DNA from: Blattamonas nauphoetae
Lineage: Eukaryota; Preaxostyla; Oxymonadida
Direction of reading: 5' to 3'
Assembly (NCBI GenBank): GCA_033064195.1
Contig: JARBJD010000328.1
Span: forward strand, 1 to 64,000
Length of the DNA: 64,000 bases
Part shown: positions 11,273 to 21,118 of the stretch, one piece after another
How positions within the stretch are numbered: the stretch's first letter is position 1
Layout of the letters: the number at the start of each line of letters is the position of its first letter
Notes under the pieces: generated by a model
Seen by the model: the letters and a program-made list of their open reading frames with translations, nothing else
Told to the model about the DNA's origin: nothing
Database searches by the model: none
Program-made: the position numbers and the translations under genes

Positions 11273-11537
11273 ATGCGAACCGACCGAAACATAATCACTT
11301 CATTACCTTGGAAGGAGGATCATGTTCTTAATTCCTTTCTTCCAAGCACCCAGGAGAAACCAAAAGGTGTTGGAGACTGTCGCAAAGCGACGGGATGAAG
11401 GGGCAAAAAATATAAGGGTCCGATCGTAGAAAATCCTCAACGAGGAACAAAAAACTACGACGGCATTGTTAAAAAGAGTCACAAAGGTAACCCAGATAGA
11501 AGCATCTGCTCTCCTCGCGGCTTGTGGAAGCAGGGAT

Positions 11538-11615
11538 GGAAGAGGGGCCTCGGTTTGTTAACAGCACCGCCCTTCCAGTAGGTGCTGGCCAAACCGTCGG
11601 CCCCTCTTCAGTGAG
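11538..11615 (+). repeat. DIRS-like internal complementary region
   Basis: First half (GAAGAGGGGCCTCGG...GTTAAC) is the reverse complement of the left end; second half (GCACCGCCCTTCCAG...CTTCAGTGAG) is the reverse complement of the right end. In DIRS elements this region is thought to template closure of the circular DNA intermediate. Confidence 0.85.
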
Positions 11616-11700
11616 TCTTGAAAAGAACAAAGGAGAGAGAAACTATGTGAACGAAATGAAAAGAAAGCATATCCGTTAAGGATTGAAAGTAGCGTGAGCG

Positions 11701-12790
11701 TTAGTCGTTTGTTGGACCGTGACCCCCCTCCAGGGGCTGCCACCAAGCTGCGGCGAGAGAGCAGTCATCCGAACCGTCCAGGATTGGTCTGGCGTAGTAC
11801 TTGTCAGCAACGGTGGAGCCTGCGGACCAGCCGACATGCGCGTTGAGCATGCGAAGGCTGATGTTGCGCTTGAGGCGCAGGTAACAGATTGTTGCGTGCT
11901 TCACCGAATCCGGCCTGTATGTCGAGGCGAGGCCCAGCTCCCTGAAGACGGCCTCGATCCTTGCTGAGACGTGCTGCTGGCGCAGCTGTCGACCCGTTGT
12001 GAAGTTGACCCAAACGCATCCCAGGTCTGCGTGAGGGAGAGATGCTAGGCGTGGCGAGGCAACCGTGATGTTGAGGCGGTGCTGTCTGAGGGCAACGTAG
12101 GGCGAGTAGTCCGGTGAGCCCTCATCGAAGATGTGCTTCTGAAAGAATGCGTCTTGTCGTTGCTTTTGTCTTACCGATACGACAGCACGTCTTGGCAGGC
12201 CCTCCAGAACTGACTCAGGCCATTCGATTCGTTCCCAGCGTAGATTGATCAGTTCCTCCCTTCTGCAGCAAGTGTACGCGAGGACTAGTACGATGGCTCT
12301 GGTCTGTTGGAGTTCCGGGTCTGTGTAGGCTTCCTCTGCTGTCATCTGTGCCCAGCGCAACAAAAGGTTGATGTTCCACATTGAGGTGTAGAACTCCGGT
12401 GTATCTCGCGGACTGTCTCGCGCGAGCAATTTCTGGATTGAGCGGAGGGCTGTCTTGTCGTTGGCGAGGCCTGGGTGGAAGATCTGGAGGCTCGACTTGA
12501 CACTAGACAGAAGTTGGGACTGAGACTGCGGGGAATCCTTGAGCAGCGACTGGAGATAGAGGGCAAATTCCGACAGTACTTTCTGCATGTTCGTGTCGTG
12601 GTGAATATGGTATGTCACTTCGTACTTCTTCTGACGACAGAAGATCTCGAATAGTCTCCACGCGCGCTTCCACTTCGCAGGATTCTTGTATCTCGTCTCT
12701 TCTACACGAATGAGCCTTTCCTCCCCGCCGTCAGCGTAACATAATTCCCGAAAGAAAGGGGAGTGAGGGTGGGGGAGCGCTCGATCAGTC
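11701..12790 (-). CDS. DIRS-like tyrosine recombinase domain
   Basis: This is the 3' gene of the DIRS-like element. The N-terminal helical core-binding part (about 12400-12750) is followed by a catalytic part with the family landmarks: CRREELINLRW (arginine box, about 12230-12265), DSVKHATICYL (second box, about 11890-11920) and GWSAGSTVADKYYARP (tyrosine box, about 11775-11825). These recombinases integrate a circular DNA copy without a target-site duplication of the transposon kind. The reading frame is open further upstream to 13680, where it overlaps the RT region in another frame, so the true start is uncertain. The frame looks whole. Family assignment is secure; activity is unknown. Confidence 0.8.
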
Positions 12791-13060
12791 GAAAGCTCGA
12801 CCTGCTGGGCGGTAGGTTCGTCTCCTCGAGAGGAGGGTCCAGCGCCATCAGGGAGCAGACTCAACTGAGCCGTGGGGTAGGATCCGTGTCGGGCGGTATG
12901 TTCGTTTCCGGTTGAGGAAGGTCCAGCACCGACAGAGTGGGGGTCCGTTGGACCAGGGAAGCTAAGATTTTGCCGGGCGGTAGTTTCGTTTCCACGTGTG
13001 GAAGGTCCAGCGCCGACAGAAGAGAGTAGTCTCCCAGAATAAGGTGGTGCGGTGTCAGTT
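12780..13060 (-). repeat. Threefold repeat inside DIRS-like element, open in two frames
   Basis: Three diverged units of about 117 bp encode GAGPSxxGxExTA in the recombinase frame. The overlapping RT-region frame reads the same DNA as LSALDLPHVETKLPPGK, then LSVLDLPQPETNIPPD. Both frames stay open across the array. Confidence 0.6.
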
Positions 13061-13700
13061 GGGTGAGGAGCGTCGACCATGGCTGTGCTTCCCATGCCGG
13101 GGATATCAGGACTGCTCTCTCCGGCCTCTGCGTCAGAAGCTTCCTCACCACTCTCGGAATAAGAAGAATTGGAGGATGAATAAGAAGATTCGTCATCCCT
13201 GACCAGTCTATTGCTAGAGCTCCCCTTCCAGCTCCGCCGTCCTCCTCTGAGAGAGAGTAAAACGTTCTGCATTGTCTGTTCTTGCTTGTCGCGAACAGAT
13301 CTATCTCCGGAACGAAGTTCCATTCTCGTTGCAGTATTTGGAGTGCTTGGGGGAGGAGGTGGACGCTCTCCATTTTGAAGTGTTCCGTCTTGATTTCCTT
13401 GTTCAACCTCGACGCATCGATCACCTTGCGGAATGACCCGCCCTTCTTGGCTACTAGGAATGTGGGAAGGATGAGAGCAGCGGCTGACTGGGTCACTTCG
13501 GTCACCGCTCCGATTCTGATTTCCTCTTGGAGGAGAGATGAGTAGGCAGCCATCTCTATCGGAGAGCCGACGAACGGTGGGGCTGGCTTGAGGCGACGAA
13601 GTCTGCTGGGGGCCTCCGCGTCCTTCCATTCCCATAACGCGCCGGAGGCGATCAAAGTCCTCCCACCAATAGCTTCCCAAAGAAGAATCCTGTCTAGCAA
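12861..13700 (-). pseudogene. DIRS-like reverse transcriptase / RNase H region, broken
   Basis: Begins with text typical of DIRS reverse transcriptases (EVTQSAAALILPTFLVAKK, then GSFRKVIDASRLNKEI and EHFKMESVHLL) and continues with the segment known downstream of the RNase H in this family (NFVPEIDLFATSKNRQC, LIHPPILLIPRVVRKLL). It reads on the minus strand between the Gag-like gene and the recombinase, in the usual DIRS order. Shorter than the family's usual RT-RH region and broken, about one major break; the copy is unlikely to be autonomous. Confidence 0.8.
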
Positions 13701-13723
13701 TCTTCCCGTTATCTTCTGTTCTT

Positions 13724-14968
13724 CTAAGGGCCCCGACCGAATCTTCTGTTCCTGTTCTGTCCTGAGTTCGGTGCTGGGTATGAGCCGGTTGGTTTGGCGG
13801 GGGTCCGACCCTGACCCCCTCTCTGTGAGAAATTATTCGCAGAATGCATTTGTGCGAGTGACTGTGGGGCCAACATCTGGACAGTGTGGTCGAAACGAGA
13901 TTGGTGGAGTTGGACAGGTGGCGGAGGGGGCGGAAGAAGCTGCGTTCGAACTGAGGCGGGTTGGGGAATTCCCATGTGGTCTCTCATCTCTATGAGCTTC
14001 GCATCACAGACATATCGGGTGTGATGTGCTCGGGTCGCTGCGTCTGCTGCGCTAAGCATGGCATCGGCGAGTTTCGTGAGGATTGGGGACCTTTGATCCT
14101 GTTCATAAATCTGTATGTAAATATCGCCCAGCATGGCGATTGTAGTCAGTCCTGAGCGAGTAGAAACCCTCAAGATTTGGTCCTGAAGTCTCCCCACATC
14201 CGATAAGTCGTCTTGGACGTCTGCGACGCGAGTTTGGATACCAAGAGTTGAGTGGATGTGGTCCGACGAGAGAGACAGTTGATCCAGGATTTGTTGTGGC
14301 AAAACTGTGTCGAGCCAGTTGCCGTCGAAATCGTTGAAGCGCCTTTTCATCTTTGCTTTGAGCGAGGCGAAGAACTGGCGAGGAGGTGTGGGATCCGATT
14401 CTGATTCGAACTCCCATTGAGAAACAGTACCCTGAAAATCTGTGGGTGGTCGCTTTGATTTTTTCCTTTGGATAGGAACTCTGCTTTCCTTCTTTGTTGA
14501 GCGATGCGACCTTCTGGGTGACCTTGACCGGTGATGGTTCCTCCTGCCCGAGGGGTTTGGTGTTTTTGATCGATAATGTCGACTTGCACTGGAGGATCGA
14601 TTGAGAAAACGAGAGGAGAGGTCATCTTCCGAAGAACTGGAGGAGATTGGCTCAGATAGTGAATCCTCGTTGTGGGACGGAGAGTCGTCTGCTGACTGCC
14701 TCTTTGTCTTCCTGATAGGGCGACTCTGTCGATGCGATGAAGATGAGGCTGAAGAAGATCTTGGTGTCGAAGAACTTGAATATGATGGTGGCGTCGACAG
14801 GTTAAGAGGTGGCGGGGGCGGGAGAAAAAGTGTCGGATGTTCTGCTTTCAGGCCCTCTGCGATTGCGGCCAATATATCTTTCGGTATCCCCGTGGGAGGT
14901 GGTGGGGCAGGAGGAATCAATAAGTCCGCAGTATTTGTTTCGGACATGAGATCAGATGGACCGGCCAT
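13724..14968 (-). CDS. DIRS-like Gag-type protein
   Basis: The frame is open from 15064, outside the element, but the ATG at 14968 lies just inside the terminal repeat and is taken as start (about 414 residues). The N-terminus is Pro-rich, followed by a Ser/Arg-rich stretch with RRNHHRSRSPRRSHRS (about 14520-14570), a mainly helical domain (FDGNWLDTVLPQQILDQL onward, about 13980-14330), a poly-Pro run and a Gln/Arg/Gly-rich C-terminus ending RNRRFGRGP. Basic, disordered, helical-core proteins in this position are the Gag-like RNA-binding proteins of DIRS and PAT elements. No zinc knuckle is visible. The frame looks whole. Role is inferred from position and composition. Confidence 0.65.
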   Translation of the reverse strand: MAGPSDLMSETNTADLLIPPAPPPPTGIPKDILAAIAEGLKAEHPTLFLPPPPPLNLSTPPSYSSSSTPRSSSASSSSHRQSRPIRKTKRQSADDSPSHNEDSLSEPISSSSSEDDLSSRFLNRSSSASRHYRSKTPNPSGRRNHHRSRSPRRSHRSTKKESRVPIQRKKSKRPPTDFQGTVSQWEFESESDPTPPRQFFASLKAKMKRRFNDFDGNWLDTVLPQQILDQLSLSSDHIHSTLGIQTRVADVQDDLSDVGRLQDQILRVSTRSGLTTIAMLGDIYIQIYEQDQRSPILTKLADAMLSAADAATRAHHTRYVCDAKLIEMRDHMGIPQPASVRTQLLPPPPPPVQLHQSRFDHTVQMLAPQSLAQMHSANNFSQRGGQGRTPAKPTGSYPAPNSGQNRNRRFGRGP

Positions 14969-15042
14969 AATTATTTTCCACTGACCAGATCTCACTGAAG
15001 AGGGGCCGACGGTTTGGCCAGCACCTACTGGAAGGGCGGTGC
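14954..15042 (-). repeat. DIRS-like inverted terminal repeat, right
   Basis: Reverse complement of the left terminal repeat plus an extra outer stretch (GCACCGCCCTTCCAG when read on the minus strand) that recurs in the internal complementary region. Confidence 0.85.
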
Positions 15043-15550
15043 CGATTCCTCTCACTCTCTCCACACGTGTTCATCGATGCCGAATGGTGTGATGTGTCCC
15101 TCTCCACTCTCCACTCCAAAATCGGCCAACATCTGAGCTGATCATCGACGTTCAACCATATCTTGCTGATGGATTGCCAATCATCCACTCCAATCCCAGC
15201 TTTTTTAAAGCGAGACAGGCTCCCTACATGTGGACAACAACACATTCTCGTCGTGTTCATCTTCAGGCGATGCCATTCGATCTTCGTCTCATTTGACAAC
15301 TCAGGCGAGGTCACGTGAACACTTTCGATTAGTCACTGACCCATCTCATCTTCTCGTCAGCATCGTCGAACTCAGAATCAACAGCTTCGATTGATGAGTT
15401 GGTTGTTGGACACCATCTGGACAGAACAGTCACATTGGATCATTGTGAAGGCAGTTTCGGTCGAGAGAAAGGAGAATCGGTTTGGGGAGACGACAAGCCA
15501 ACAGGAATGAACATATCGCTGTTTCCTTACTTGGTGTCCATAGAGGGATA
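15043..15550 (+). pseudogene. Decayed beta-helix surface protein gene, 3' side
   Basis: Continuation of the plus-strand beta-helix pseudogene on the far side of the DIRS-like element. The frame from about 15360 to 15549 is open (SSASSNSESTASIDELVV ... MNISLFPYLVSIEG, then TAA) and has the Ser-rich strand pattern of the family. Text between 15043 and 15340 is frame-shifted. No membrane span or kinase-like tail follows. Confidence 0.5.
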
Positions 15551-15569
15551 AGTGGAAGAGGACTGGAAA

Positions 15570-16555
15570 AGGTTTGTGTTTGATAAAAGTGGTCATTTCT
15601 TTCCTTTCAGTCTCGCTTCCTTCCCCTCCTTCTTCTCCTAATCGTCAGCCTCTGTCTCATCTCTCTCCAAATCTTCATCTTCCCGATAATCTTAGCAATC
15701 TGAGCACTCGACATCCCTGCATCTGTACCATCGTGATCAGATGTGTTCTCATTCCCGACGCAAACTACTCCGCCTTTTGCTTCTCATGGCCACTGTCCTT
15801 CAGTCTCAGGACATTCGGTTAAGTTCCAACAATGAGGTTTTGACAGGAGGGACGCCATATTTGCGATTTTGTTCAGCAAATCAATCAAATTCAATGTCAC
15901 TGGCTTTGTTCTTGTGATTCTGGAACCGCGAGACAATCCAACGACGCCTTCCTCGTTTGACGGAATGAGGTTTCTGCGCAGTACCTCCTCCAGCCACCGA
16001 CGCGAGCTTGCTCAGTTCGCTGATTCTGCTCATCGTCTCCGCCACTTCACTCCTCCCTCCACACCCACACCATCTGACTTCCCTCCCTCCTTCTCTTTCA
16101 TCTTCGGCGCTGGTGCAGGATCGAGGCTTCACTCTGAATCTCTCTTCACTGCAGTCAGCTCATCCTTTGTGACAAGTTCTGTCTTCACTCGGCGGTAGAT
16201 GAGTCGATACGCACACGACTTGAAGGGATCACTCGCACGTGGCTCATGCATAGAGGTTGTCGCCAACGAGGCGCTCTGGAGCTGTAATCGTGTAGAAAAG
16301 ATCAGAAAGAGAATCAGTGTCTGGAAAAACGTCGTCACGGCCGATATTTCCGCAAATGGGGAGGTTCATTTCGAGGAAGGGCTCAGAGTGAGATGTTCGT
16401 GAATGGCAAGTGAGGCATGAGGTGAAATGACGGTATGAGTCATGGAAGAGAGTGTTGAGAAATGCTTCTCCTCTTTTCCCGTCTGCTGGATCGTTTGGAA
16501 GTGGCACACACTCTCGATTCTTGGGAAGTTCTTTCTCAGAGAAATATTTGATGGC
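15570..16555. other. No gene assigned
   Basis: Overlapping frames on both strands (for example 15869-16198 plus; 16244-16507 and 16129-16338 minus) give Ser/Pro-rich or hydrophobic text without recognisable motifs. One minus frame at 16129-16338 begins with a hydrophobic stretch (FFQTLILFLIFSTRL) that could be a signal peptide, but nothing around it supports a gene. Confidence 0.4.
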
Positions 16556-16558
16556 TTC

Positions 16559-17148
16559 CTACACTGGACTCGTACTTGTGCATTCTGGAACTTTCCTTGA
16601 GAGTAGTTCGATCAACAGCTTCGACTGAAGATTGTGGCCAGAAGTTGGAGGCCTCGACGTGGTTTGGTTGATTTGCTGAGTTAAAACACCACTCGGATCA
16701 CGTACAGACACGTGTGGAGTGGCTGTGCGGGAGTTTGCGGTTGTTTTGTGGTTGTTGACGAAGAGAGTGACAGTAGTGGGGGATGATGCTGGTTGGGCCG
16801 TTGGTGGCTTCGTTTGGACTTGTGAAGGCCCAACCAATGAATGAGTCGGAGCAAGCTGGAGAGGAGTTGGCATTGCAGGTGTGAATGAGTCTTTGGAGAG
16901 GATTGTGTGGTGATGACAAGTGACACCGATGTCTTGGTTGGATTATCCAGTTTGAGAGTCGGTGTGTGTAATTCGGCATTTCTCATATCATCAAGATCCA
17001 CTTTTCTGCGTAGTTCGAATACAACTGAGCTGAGTATCACCATCAAAAGAGAATTGTGAAAGTCTGGTGATCGATCGATGTTTAATCCGTTTGTCTGAGG
17101 AATCGTTCTCATTGCTTGCTTCACCGCTGATTGGACTGGGGTTTTCAT
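16559..17148 (-). pseudogene. Unrecognised Thr/Pro-rich protein gene, frame-shifted
   Basis: From ATG 17148 a frame encodes a helical, charged stretch (NIDRSPDFHNSLLMVILSS then VFELRRKVDLDDMRNAEL) and runs into low-complexity text. A second frame continues from about 16873 as Thr/Pro/Gln-rich sequence to a stop at 16559. Similar composition on both sides of the frame switch suggests one gene broken by a frameshift between about 16870 and 16900. The Pro-rich part is reminiscent of the linker of the hAT-like protein at 8983-9912, but I could not establish homology. Function unknown. Confidence 0.3.
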
Positions 17149-17192
17149 AGCTGATGCTTGTGAAATAGGGTATTTTTGAACTTTCGGGGAGA

Positions 17193-17632
17193 TTAGCGGG
17201 TGCTGGACAGGATCACTTGAGTCTCATCAGGAATCTTGTCGTGTAGGACAGGAATTGGTTCATTCGGTCTTACAGCCCATTTTGAGCGGGGAAATGTGCG
17301 AGAGAGGAAGAATATTCCCACTGAAACGCCGAGAAAGGTGAATGTCAAAACAATCAACATGACGGTATTCAGCCGCGTCCTGTCATTGTAAACGAACGAT
17401 CGTATCATTCCAATTAGATGGAAGACAGCTGTATCAGCAAATATGGCAGTGAATCATGCGTTGGCTGTGTCAGTGAAGATCGGGAGTATGAAGAAGGAGT
17501 ACAGGAAGAGGAGGAGAGATATTGCGAGGCTAGCGATGGATATATGTTGGGGGAATCGTCTGAGGAACATAGTGAAGATGTGAAGGGCCAGATTGGTCAA
17601 CAAGAGAAGTGTATTGAAGATGGGTGTTTGGT
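17193..17632 (-). CDS. Multi-span membrane protein fragment, unknown
   Basis: One frame stays open from an acceptor-like TTCACAG (just upstream of 17632 on the minus strand) to a stop at 17193, with a single in-frame TGA near 17453. It encodes three to four hydrophobic spans: LLLLTNLALHIFTMFL, SLAISLLLFLYSFFILPIF, a weaker FTAIFADTAVFHLIG and TVMLIVLTFTFLGVSVGIFF, then a polar tail (RPNEPIPVLHDKIPDE). No family recognised. Either a recent pseudogene with one stop, or two exons with the stop inside a short intron. Upstream on the minus strand lies the tandem repeat at 17641-17870, possibly intronic. Confidence 0.4.
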
Positions 17633-17640
17633 CTGTGAAG

Positions 17641-17870
17641 TGTGATCAAGAGTTCTATTCCAAATCAATAAATAGAAATAGGAAAATATGAGGGTAGAAT
17701 CAATGGAGAGGCATACTGGGATCCTGAATCATCAATATCTCATTTCGTTCCGCCCATTTCTGATCCGGATGTGATCAAGACATCAATTCCAGACTAATAA
17801 AGAGTAAAACACGGATAAGATGGGAAAAACAATGAAAATTCACACTGGTATTGTGATATTGGCTTCTATC
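17641..17870 (+). repeat. Diverged tandem repeat, two units of about 125 bp
   Basis: The units begin with TGTGATCAAGA (17641 and about 17771), share AATAAA(T/G)AG and a later CATACTGG/CACACTGG. They flank the membrane-protein fragment on its 5' side and have no ORF of their own. Confidence 0.45.
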
Positions 17871-17989
17871 AAAACAGTTAGGAGTCATTGACAGAGTAGA
17901 GATAGCAAATGATGAGTCGAGTCGATCTCTCCGAATTTGTATTTGAAGAAGACAAAAACGAGTCAAAACCGGATAGAAGAAGTGTTAAA

Positions 17990-18542
17990 TGGAGGACTTA
18001 CTTCAAATTACGGGTTCAGAGTCTTTGAAAGAAAAATGGTGACAAATACAACTTGACATGGGGAAGAAGATCAGATCATGGGACAGGACAGGACAGGACA
18101 GGACATGTCCGATTTGTCCTGTTTTGAGATAACTGCAGAAGTTGGATGAACTAATTGAGAGAACTCTACAGTGTGAATATAAGGTGCTTGTCCGATTTTG
18201 TCCTACTCTGTCCTCTCTTGGGCCGATCGTCCAGTAAACTCCTAATTAGGAGTTTGTAGGACAGAACCCCTCCAGCTCGTGATTCGCCACCAAATCGGTT
18301 TTCACGCACTTTGACGCCCTTTTCAACAATTTTAGATGGGGATGAACAAATCTTGAATGAGAAAGTTCGCTATAGTGTCAGAAAAAGGCAATGCAAAATT
18401 GGAGTTTTGAAATCGTCTTTTTGAGACATTCTCAGGCATTGTTCTGAACAGAATGGAAACAAAGAATGTTTGACGAGCAGAGAGAAGGTGAATTCAGACG
18501 AAATAGAGGCAGATAAAGGTGCATTTCTGAATCGGACAGGAC
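17990..18542. other. GGACA tandem repeat, 20-bp palindrome, no gene
   Basis: Four to five GGACA units at about 18083-18110 are followed by further TGTCC/GGACA words up to 18260. A perfect palindrome built on AAACTCCTAA lies at about 18234-18253. The TIR element at 18543 inserted into another GGACAGGAC word. These may be the sub-ends of an older element, but no inverted terminal pair could be proven. Confidence 0.4.
18534..18542 (+). repeat. Target-site duplication, left (9 bp)
   Basis: GGACAGGAC, repeated exactly at 20116-20124. Confidence 0.8.
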
Positions 18543-20115
18543 GGTTAAGTATAGGCGCAGATCCGATTTTCGCTACGCGCAGATCTGAAAAATCGGATAC
18601 GCGCAGATCCAAATGGATACACGCAGATCTGTTTTCTTTTTTGTTCTTTTCGAATTTAGGTCTCGTTTTTTCCTCCGAAAACTATAGCATTGATTTCGTT
18701 TCTCGTCATCTGATTTAAGAAGAATAAAGTGAGTGAAAATAGCTGATGAAGTGAGCAGAGAGGTTCCCAAAGTGTGGCCGTCGTCGCATGGCATTTATCG
18801 ATGTGTTTGAGGAGGAGATACGGAAAATTCTGGCTGAATACATGGCTATGTTCAGAATCCCGACTGTAGTGACGAAAGCTACGGGTTGCAGAGGGTTCGT
18901 GCCTTCGACATTGATGACGCAATAATTGACAATGTGGAGGCCTCGACAGCATCGTAAAGATCGAAAAGAGGAGAGAGACGGGTGGAATGGTTGTTTGGGA
19001 GATTTGAAGCGGAGAAGAAGGGTGTTATGATCATGCGGGTGTGTCCAACGTGAGATCGTGTTTCCTCTTCGCGTTGGCAGGGTCCTCATACGGATCTACA
19101 GATCCATATAACACCGATCATGATCGACTGCGTGCTGATGACGAATCGTTTCGGTATTTCGGCCGTTCACAGGTCGATGAGTCATCCCAAATTGGAGACA
19201 ACCATCGTCAGACACATCAAAGCATCGAGGAAAATTGGAAATGATATTGTTTGTCAAATACTATCCTGCAGCGTTTGCTTTATTTTCATGAATAGTACGA
19301 CCATCCGCGAACGGGATGACGGGATTCTGACGATTTCAGATTTATCGAGCACGATCGTGATGTACTTGGGAATCTGCTAGACTCTGACCTGACTGATGGT
19401 CATCTAGATCACTTGCCGGTCGTTACAGACAGATATCACTCCTGAAACGTTAAAGTGGATCTCCATGAAGATCGTGATGCTTTTGTGGGAGATGTAGAAT
19501 TGAACTGTTGTACGGATGGTGTGAACGGATTGATTGGTTCAAACAACAGGGATACACAGGAATATACCAGATTAGACACCGGTAAAAGCTAGGAAAGCAG
19601 TCTGTCTCTTTCTTGGATTGAAGAAGACAATTTAGATGAATGTGAAAGTGATTGAGATGCGAGAGCCGATGAAAGGAAGAGAAAATTGTTGATCTTTGTA
19701 GAGATTGACTGAAATAGAGCTGAAGACAAAGAGGACAAACATTGTTCTCACGATGACGCACAGAATGGATGAGATGTAACCCACAACTGGAAGAGGGGAG
19801 AAAACTGTCCGTGTATGAAATGGACAGAGTGATGTAACAATATCGTGGAAGGATCGAGACGAGAACCACGATCAAAAAGGGGCTGATGGTTTGATCAACT
19901 TTCTCATGTGACGATGTGACAAATTTTGATTTGCGAAGAGTTTTTGAGAGTTAAAGCGAATTGTGAGCATTCAGAGAGAAATGTCATGAAATGGCAAGGG
20001 TAAACACAAAAAAGCAAGAAAACTGTTTGATCTGCACGTATCCATTTGGATCTGCACGTATCCAAAAAAATGGATCTGCGTGTAGCGAAAATCGGATCTG
20101 CGCCTATACTTAACC
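18543..20115. mobile_element. TIR element with 9-bp target duplication (MULE-like)
   Basis: Starts GGTTAAGTATAGGCGCAGAT and ends with its reverse complement; similarity of the arms continues for about 95 bp (18543-18640 and 20020-20115) and carries repeated CGCAGATC words. The 9-bp direct duplication GGACAGGAC flanks it. Long TIRs plus 9 bp are typical of Mutator-like elements. The 1.4-kb interior has only short ORFs with no transposase signature, so it is non-autonomous. Subterminal CGCAGATC arrays recur in the larger element at 24172-27595. Confidence 0.8.
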
Positions 20116-20124
20116 GGACAGGAC
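20116..20124 (+). repeat. Target-site duplication, right (9 bp)
   Basis: GGACAGGAC, identical to 18534-18542. Confidence 0.8.
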
Positions 20125-21060
20125 CTCTGTCCTCTGTCCTCAAGATCTGGTGCTCTGTCCGTCCTCTTCACATCATAATAGGTAAGAGTCTTGCAGGCAG
20201 AGTTCGAAAAGCGACAGCTGGTGTTATCGGTTCCGGAAGCTCGCACTTGTATTTGTGGATAATCGATGAAAGTGGCGATCCGCGTCCATTCGTCTTTGCT
20301 TCCTTCTTTTGTGATTCCTTCCACTTCAAGGTGAGGCCAGCCACTCTGTGATTCCCCTTTGCATCCCCTCAGACAATCAGGTCCATTTTCGCCGAGAACA
20401 GATTTCTCAACGAATACATCGTTTCCGAATGCTGCCGTGTTATTGTCAAATGTACAAAATGTGAGTTGGAGTGGTGTCTTCGCAGTTGTTGTTCCTTTCA
20501 CATAAATCACTCCTCCCCTCCCGACTGCCACTCCATTCTCATCCATCGCTGTTGCTTCACATCCTGAGAAGAAAGTGTAAATCCTTGAATCATGATCCGT
20601 TGAGAGTCGATATGCATTGTCCCGTTCCACAAAGATCACTCCACCGTGTTGAGCTGAACAAGAAGAGAACTCACATTGGCGAAGTGACACGTTGCACAAA
20701 TGGCAGAATGCGAAACCACCGCGCTTGGATGAACACGACGAGACGTTCAGAGTGGAAAGGGTGACATTTGACTTCTTCGCGAATTGAAAACTTCCATCAC
20801 ACGACGTGTTGAAGTTCTGGATTGGTTTTCCAAGAGATGATGTCAAGTCCAGAGTTCTCATCCCTTCGAGATGAAGAAACGGTTGAGTTGTGAGAGAGAC
20901 AGATGTGACTGAGGTGTGTTCCCAAGTGAATATTCCGTCATTTGTGGATCGAATATGTCGCACAAAAGAGACACCATTCAGAGAGAGATCGGTATCAATG
21001 GTGACACGCGTGAAGAGTGTTGATCGTCCTGTCGAATCGATGAAAGGACGAGTGAGGGTT

Positions 21061-21118
21061 CCATTGGAGAGTGTGAAGCGAATAGCTGTCCATTGGAGAG
21101 TGTGAAGCGAATAGCTGT
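21061..21118 (+). repeat. 29-bp tandem duplication in gene 1
   Basis: Two identical copies of a 29-base unit starting CCATTGGAGAGTGTGAAG. Since 29 is not a multiple of three, the duplication shifts the reading frame of gene 1. Confidence 0.9.

Larger units (their letters stand above)
11207..15042 (-). mobile_element. DIRS-like tyrosine-recombinase retroelement
   Basis: Inverted terminal repeats (about 11213-11272 and 14954-15010, more than 50 bases nearly identical) bracket a Gag-like gene, a reverse-transcriptase/RNase H region and a tyrosine recombinase, all on the minus strand. An internal complementary region at 11538-11615 joins the reverse complements of both outer ends back to back, which is the defining DIRS feature. 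The left end begins at GTTAAC (11207) and the right end finishes at GGTGC (15042). The element is broken in the RT part (about one major break); Gag-like and recombinase frames look whole. The near-identical ends suggest a young copy. It sits in a decayed beta-helix gene. Confidence 0.85.

Noticed and set aside
15869-16198. A 109-codon plus-strand ORF
   Set aside because: Ser/Pro-rich text without motif, and an equally long antisense frame opposite; coding status cannot be supported.
17990-20165. An outer element bounded by GGACAG-rich ends around the 18543-20115 element
   Set aside because: GGACA words occur on both sides, but no inverted terminal pair could be aligned; a weak 9-base match (ATGATGTGA/ATGATCTGA) is not enough.
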